Positions 43,122 through 47,545 of a DNA stretch of 47,545 nucleotides are shown here, piece by piece. The stretch comes from an uncultured Cycloclasticus sp. (GTDB taxonomy: Bacteria > Pseudomonadota > Gammaproteobacteria > Methylococcales > Cycloclasticaceae), in NCBI GenBank assembly GCA_913057515.1, contig CAJXOJ010000016.1, forward strand, positions 1 to 47,545. Direction: 5' to 3'. Each line of letters starts with the position of its first letter. Position 1 is the stretch's first letter. The position numbers and the translations under genes were made by a program. The notes under the pieces were generated by a model. The model did not search any database. It worked only from the letters and a program-made list of their open reading frames with translations, and was not told where the DNA came from.

Positions 43122-44564
43122 TTAGTCGTCAGCCAGCAATTTGTCAGTAGGATCTGAAAAATAAGGGTTTACCTTCCACTGGTCTGGCCAACTAATTTGA
43201 AATCGCGCCACATCTTTCTTAAATTGTCGCCAAAAATTGGCAATCGATTGTTCAGCATTCAAGCCATCTAGATCAATAAATAAAGGCCCACCTTCAGGGC
43301 ATAAAATATTTTGCGCTTTTAAATCCCCATGACTAATCTGACTGCGCTTTAATAGTAAAAACAAGTCCACTATTTTTCTTGCCCAGTGCTTTTTAGTCTC
43401 ATCATCATATTGATCACTGTCATATATATCCCATGCCTGAGGCGCATCAATATATTCTGATAATAAATAAGAACGTCGCCTTAGCGGCCCCCAACGTTGC
43501 TCAATCATCACGTACGATTGCGCGGTTGGTATACCCAGCATTTCTAATAAAAGCCCATTTCTCCACGATACCGCTGCTCTAGACCATTTCAAACCTCTGA
43601 TGAGGCTGTGTATCGGCTTTTTAATGTTATAACGTTTTAATACATAGGCCTGCCCAGCAATCTTTACTAGAGCAACGGTGGCTGTACCACCGTCTTTCAA
43701 CAGCTGGCCGTTATCGATTAAGCCGTCTAAATCCGTCAGTGCTAAGGCCATTTCCTTAGAATAAATATCTCTTTTAGCCATTAAAAATCGTGACGTATTA
43801 TGTTCGCTAATATAGTCCGTACAGGAACGAAATACCTTTTTATTGATAAACTTTTTTTGCCGCCAGCGTCGTTGCTCAATTAATGCTTGCTGCCAAGAGC
43901 TCTGATTCAAGTGCTGCCATTGAGGTAAATCTTTCAACACTCTTGTTAACAAATGATACGCCTGCTGATCCAGCGTAACCGGTAGCTGAGCATACAGTAA
44001 CGCCAAATTTTTAACGGCAGTTGACTGACGGAGAGGATCATTTTTTTTACTGATATCACCTGCATCAATCAGGTACACATCAGCTTGACGGTATAAGAAG
44101 TTATCTAAATGAGCATCTTTTATTTCAAACCCTGCTTGCTGACAGGCCAACATTAGCTCGGTGATTGCCAGTAACCTAGCTTCAAACTCTACTGGCTCAG
44201 GCTGCGCCCAAAAAAAAGATGATAATGTTTCAGCATCCTCAATATATTGAATAATCAACAGCCCATAGTCAGCTTGTTTTTCACTATAAAGCACCTCAGG
44301 TGCGCTAATAGACGACTTTTTCAAAGCCTGTAACGTTAGCGCTTCCTTCATCAACTTTGCATTAAAACCAGGCCCATAGAAAAGCTTCGCTATTACGGGT
44401 TTTCCCTGCCACATCGCTCGACAAGTTAAACGTCTTGTCGGCAAGTGTCTTAAACATGTATCTAGTTGCAACACCCCATGCTTACTTGTTAGCTCAAATG
44501 CTTCATCAGGTTTTTTTGCCCACTCATCAAGCGCACTAACGCTGATTAACGTATCTGTATTCAT
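43122..44564 (-). CDS. Tandem two-domain LPS kinase
   Basis: A 480-aa protein with two kinase-fold domains in a row. The N-domain has Lys60 (VIAKLFYGPG), the loop IKDAHLDNFL (Asp150, His152, Asn155) and LIDAGD (Asp167). The C-domain is InaA-like, with Lys310 (YVLKRYN), ISHGDLKAQNIL (His412, Asp414, Asn419) and FIDLDGL (Asp431). Both look catalytically competent, though the N-domain loop lacks HGD. Pseudomonas has a large kinase-like protein in its core cluster that may correspond. ATG 44564 overlaps the waaC stop (ATGA), with AGGA 9 nt upstream. Confidence 0.85.
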   Translation of the reverse strand: MNTDTLISVSALDEWAKKPDEAFELTSKHGVLQLDTCLRHLPTRRLTCRAMWQGKPVIAKLFYGPGFNAKLMKEALTLQALKKSSISAPEVLYSEKQADYGLLIIQYIEDAETLSSFFWAQPEPVEFEARLLAITELMLACQQAGFEIKDAHLDNFLYRQADVYLIDAGDISKKNDPLRQSTAVKNLALLYAQLPVTLDQQAYHLLTRVLKDLPQWQHLNQSSWQQALIEQRRWRQKKFINKKVFRSCTDYISEHNTSRFLMAKRDIYSKEMALALTDLDGLIDNGQLLKDGGTATVALVKIAGQAYVLKRYNIKKPIHSLIRGLKWSRAAVSWRNGLLLEMLGIPTAQSYVMIEQRWGPLRRRSYLLSEYIDAPQAWDIYDSDQYDDETKKHWARKIVDLFLLLKRSQISHGDLKAQNILCPEGGPLFIDLDGLNAEQSIANFWRQFKKDVARFQISWPDQWKVNPYFSDPTDKLLADD

Positions 44565-45577
44565 ATCATTAGGTCCTGCAATTTTTGCCAAACCAGTTCC
44601 GCAGGTAAGGTTTGGTAACAAGCCGGTACCACCTCAGCTGGATGCTTATATTCACAGGCTTTTTTTAAACAAGGTGAACAACTGAAATCAGCTTGTAAGC
44701 TTATATTTCTTGCCCCCATACTGCCTGTTAATGCGGCACTCGTTGAACCATAAATAGTAACAGCCGGCACACCACAGGCCGCTGTTAAGTGAGCCAATCC
44801 ACTGTCCACGCCCACCACGCCATCAGCATGCAGTAACACTGAAGCTAATTCTTTAATTGATGAACGAGCCAACACCTGTGCAGTCCTTGATGAAGCAGCC
44901 AAGACTTCAGCGCGTTGCTTCTCATGCTCATCCCCCCAAGGTAAATAGATTGTAAAATCTTGCTTTTCAGCCAGCTTAATCAGTCTCTGCCAATATTCAA
45001 TAGGCCAGTGTTTACTCGCCCACGTCGTACCATGAAGAAACACCAAATAAGGCTTTATTAGCTTTTTAGACGAAGGGAGTCGCTCCTTCCCTAGGCCATA
45101 GTCAGGCGGGTCTGTTGGTTCAGCATAAGCCAGACTTTTGGCAAATAACTGTCTAACTCGTGTAATGGCGTGTTGACCTTTTTTTACCTCTATAGCTTGC
45201 TGATAAGCGAGGGCAGCCAATGGTTCTCGGCAACTGCTTTTTGATAAACCGTAGCGCTTGCCTTTTGCAAAACGGCTTAAGACAGCGCTTTTAATTAATC
45301 CCTGCGCATCAATCACCAAATCATAATGCTGCTGTTGAAGAGCCTTAATACTGGCCCGAATTTCCGCACGAGCTGCCCATAGGCTCTTGCGCCAACGACG
45401 TATTGAGACTGGAATAACGCGGTCAACACTCGGATGTAAACGAGGAATGTCTTGAAACGAGTCTTCGACCACCCAATCAAATGAAATACCTGGAATAGCT
45501 TTTGCTGCATCGCTTAAGGCGGGCAATGTATGAATAACATCGCCCAACGATGACGTCTTAACGACTAATGCTTTCAT
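44561..45577 (-). CDS. waaC: LPS heptosyltransferase I
   Basis: A 338-aa GT9-family enzyme that adds the first heptose to Kdo2-lipid A. KTSSLGDVIHTLPALSDA opens the acceptor domain, IDAQGLIKSAVLSR is typical of WaaC, and the donor-site motif is GVDSGLAHLTAACGVPAVTIYG. It overlaps waaF by 20 bp and the two-domain kinase by 4 bp, so it is part of ilvE-waaF-waaC-kinase. Confidence 0.96.
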   Translation of the reverse strand: MKALVVKTSSLGDVIHTLPALSDAAKAIPGISFDWVVEDSFQDIPRLHPSVDRVIPVSIRRWRKSLWAARAEIRASIKALQQQHYDLVIDAQGLIKSAVLSRFAKGKRYGLSKSSCREPLAALAYQQAIEVKKGQHAITRVRQLFAKSLAYAEPTDPPDYGLGKERLPSSKKLIKPYLVFLHGTTWASKHWPIEYWQRLIKLAEKQDFTIYLPWGDEHEKQRAEVLAASSRTAQVLARSSIKELASVLLHADGVVGVDSGLAHLTAACGVPAVTIYGSTSAALTGSMGARNISLQADFSCSPCLKKACEYKHPAEVVPACYQTLPAELVWQKLQDLMI

Positions 45578-46601
45578 TTGTCATCAATGAGGAAATACCC
45601 AGTAAAGTGGTCACCCGATCAGCTGATATTTTAGTTAGGCAATCTAAATGCCCCAGTGGGCATTCTCGCTTAAAGCAGGGCGAGCAAGCTAAGTTCAAAC
45701 TAATAACATCTGCCTCTGGGTGTAAAGGTGGAGTAAAATTTGGATCGGATGAACCATAAAGCGCAATGGTTTTAATATTAAGAGCGGCGGCAACATGCAT
45801 TAAGCCAGAATCATTGCTGACGACTGCATCACACAGTGACATCAAGTCTAACGCTTCTGTTAGGCTTGTTTTTCCAGCAAAATCGCGACAACCCCCGTCA
45901 CTTAACTCATTAATGGTTGTTGCCACTGCTTCGTCTTTTGTCGAACCAAACAGGTATACCTGCCAGCCATTTTCCAGTGCTTTCTTTGCCACCTCAGCAT
46001 AGCGGGTTTCTGGCCAACGTTTAGCTGGGCCATATTCTGCGCCCGGACAAAGTCCTAGTATTTTCCCTACCTTTGTAGGCAATGAAAACGTTTCGGCTGT
46101 TTTTGTAACACTCGCCGGATCAACCAATAAACGCGGCTGAGGGATAGCTGGCAAAATAGCACATGGTTCGGTGGCTAACGCCACAAACCGTTGCACTGTT
46201 TTAGTCAAAAATTCTTTATTAAGTTTCCGTGCATTATTCAGTAAGCCCCAACGTAACTCACCCCAAAAACCAGTACGCTTAGGTATATTGGCAAAATAAG
46301 GAACTAAGGCCGATTTCCATGAGTTTGGCAATACAATCGCTTCGTCATAAGCCTCATCACGTAACGATACACCCAATTTTTTACGGCCTTTGAAGTCAAA
46401 CTGCCCATGCCCCAATGGCATAACAATCGCTTTACGTACTTCAGGCATCCGCTCCATCAACGCTAACGACCATTGAGGTGCTAGCACATCAATCAAGCAG
46501 TTCTTATGCCGTTCTTTTAATGCCATAAATAGGCTCTGCGCCATTACCATATCGCCAACCCACGAAGGGCCCACGATTAGTATACGATAAGGGTTACTCA
46601 C
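45558..46601 (-). CDS. waaF: LPS heptosyltransferase II
   Basis: A 347-aa GT9-family enzyme that adds the second heptose to the inner core. ILIVGPSWVGDMVMAQSLF at the N-terminus and LPNSWKSAL are WaaF signatures; CPGAEYGPAKRWP and SNDSGLMHVAAALNIKTIALYG form the donor site. It begins 6 bp after the ilvE stop and overlaps waaC by 20 bp, matching the ilvE-waaF-waaC order of Pseudomonas. Confidence 0.97.
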   Translation of the reverse strand: MSNPYRILIVGPSWVGDMVMAQSLFMALKERHKNCLIDVLAPQWSLALMERMPEVRKAIVMPLGHGQFDFKGRKKLGVSLRDEAYDEAIVLPNSWKSALVPYFANIPKRTGFWGELRWGLLNNARKLNKEFLTKTVQRFVALATEPCAILPAIPQPRLLVDPASVTKTAETFSLPTKVGKILGLCPGAEYGPAKRWPETRYAEVAKKALENGWQVYLFGSTKDEAVATTINELSDGGCRDFAGKTSLTEALDLMSLCDAVVSNDSGLMHVAAALNIKTIALYGSSDPNFTPPLHPEADVISLNLACSPCFKRECPLGHLDCLTKISADRVTTLLGISSLMTNESISR

Positions 46602-46607
46602 CTCTAT

Positions 46608-47528
46608 TTATACGTAAGTTAACCAATCACTATGCTGAGCGGAGCGACCTTGAACGGCATCAAAATACATTGTTTGTAGGCGCTCGGTAATGGGGCCACG
46701 GCCGCCATTGCCAATGGTTCGGTCATCCACTTCACGAATAGGGGTTACTTCAGCCGCTGTTCCGGTAAAAAACGCTTCATCGGCCACATAAACTTCATCA
46801 CGAGTAATTCTTTTCTCAACAACTTCTAAATTACATTCTTCAGCAAGCTGGAAAATTGTTTCGCGCGTAATCCCTTCTAGTGCAGAGGTTAGGTCGGGCG
46901 TAATTAATTTACCATTACGCACAAGGAATATGTTTTCGCCACTACCTTCGGCCACATAGCCTTCGTGATCGAGCAACATCGCTTCATCGTAACCGCATGA
47001 AATAGCTTCTTGCAACGCCAAAATAGAATTCATGTAATTGCCATTCGCTTTGGCTTTACACATCACACTATTAACATGGTTTCTGATATAGGAAGACGTA
47101 CGAATCCGAATACCTTTTTCTATGCCATCTTCGCCGAGGTATTTCCCCCATTCCCATGCAGCAACCATGACGTGAACTTTCAGGCTATCAGCACGAATGC
47201 CCATTCCTTCTGAGCCATAAAAACACATTGGCCGCAGGTAGGCTGACTTTAGTTTATTTTTAGACACCGCTTCGCGCTGAACTTGGTTCAACGTGGCTTT
47301 GTCGAACGGAATTTTCATATTCAAAATATGAGCCGAGCGGAACAAACGATCTGTATGATCTTGTAGTCTGAAAATAGCGGTACCGTCATTTGTTTCATAG
47401 GCACGTGTGCCTTCAAAAACACCCATACCATAATGCAAGGTATGCGTTAGCACATGGACTTTGGCGTCGCGCCAATCAACCCATTTACCATCCATCCAGA
47501 TGACGCCATCTTTGTCATCCATTCCCAT
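46608..47528 (-). CDS. ilvE: Branched-chain amino acid aminotransferase
   Basis: A 306-aa class IV PLP enzyme that makes Val, Leu and Ile from their keto acids. The PLP Lys160 lies in VMCKAKANGNYMNSIL. THTLHYGMGVFEGTRAY and EGSGENIFLVRNG are IlvE signatures, and FFTGTAAEVTPI is the phosphate-binding loop. AGGAG lies 7 nt before the ATG at 47528. It sits just upstream of waaF, as in Pseudomonas, which is a positional habit without a known functional link. The promoter lies beyond the window. Confidence 0.98.
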   Translation of the reverse strand: MGMDDKDGVIWMDGKWVDWRDAKVHVLTHTLHYGMGVFEGTRAYETNDGTAIFRLQDHTDRLFRSAHILNMKIPFDKATLNQVQREAVSKNKLKSAYLRPMCFYGSEGMGIRADSLKVHVMVAAWEWGKYLGEDGIEKGIRIRTSSYIRNHVNSVMCKAKANGNYMNSILALQEAISCGYDEAMLLDHEGYVAEGSGENIFLVRNGKLITPDLTSALEGITRETIFQLAEECNLEVVEKRITRDEVYVADEAFFTGTAAEVTPIREVDDRTIGNGGRGPITERLQTMYFDAVQGRSAQHSDWLTYV

Positions 47529-47545
47529 AGTTAACTCCTAATTTA

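Overview
The window comes from a chromosome of a gammaproteobacterium with moderate-to-low G+C. It shows no plasmid, phage, IS or CRISPR signals. The gene order resembles Pseudomonas and other gammaproteobacteria: a TPR lipoprotein-lolB-ispE-tRNA-Gln-prs-rplY-pth set divergent from hemA-prfA-prmC; gatCAB divergent from mreBCD; mrdA-rodA-mltB-rlpA-dacA with lipB-lipA; murU-amgK divergent from lptD-surA-pdxA-rsmA; and ilvE-waaF-waaC with waaG-waaP. The organism could be a marine Thiotrichales-type bacterium such as Cycloclasticus or Methylophaga, but that is a guess from composition and gene order.

Layout. 1-5.7 kb (minus strand): partial tRNA-Tyr, pth, rplY, prs, tRNA-Gln, ispE, lolB, TPR lipoprotein. 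5.9-9.5 kb (plus): hemA, prfA, prmC and a JAMM metallopeptidase. 9.5-13.1 kb (minus): gatC, gatA, gatB and a small TPR lipoprotein. 13.3-24.5 kb (plus): the rod-shape and peptidoglycan block (mreBCD, mrdA, rodA, mltB, rlpA, dacA), a D-amino acid aminotransferase, then ybeD, lipB and lipA. 24.6-32.3 kb: murU-amgK (minus), then lptD, surA, pdxA and rsmA (plus). 32.3-33.7 kb: an unknown membrane protein (minus), a DUF465 protein and a small WaaP-like kinase (plus). 33.9-47.5 kb: the LPS core locus, with two kinases and waaG (minus), msbA and two glycosyltransferase-type genes (plus), then a third glycosyltransferase, an O-antigen ligase, a two-domain kinase, waaC, waaF and ilvE (minus).

Taken together, most of the window builds the cell envelope. 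It covers outer-membrane protein and LPS assembly (SurA, LptD, LolB, MsbA), core sugars and phosphates (WaaC, WaaF, WaaG, several kinases), elongation-mode wall synthesis (MreBCD, PBP2, RodA) and wall recycling (AmgK, MurU). Translation genes (prfA, prmC, gatCAB, pth, rplY, rsmA, tRNAs) are interleaved.

The most unusual signals are start codons. mreC has no ATG, GTG or TTG at its conserved N-terminus; an ATA sits exactly where the Met of the MKPIFS motif belongs. lptD has no ATG start, only a GTG giving a long leader, or an ATT behind a Shine-Dalgarno-like sequence just before its signal peptide. The LPS locus is rich in kinase domains, including a tandem two-kinase protein, and contains a paralogous glycosyltransferase pair. 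The only hairpin with a strong GC stem and flanking A/T runs that I found lies inside the pth coding sequence.

No gene-free stretch exceeds 300 bases. The longest are 5683-5856 (divergent promoters), 13136-13259 (between gatC and mreB, no convincing promoter seen), 33740-33874 (between convergent genes, no clear terminator seen) and 36611-36718 (between divergent waaG and msbA).
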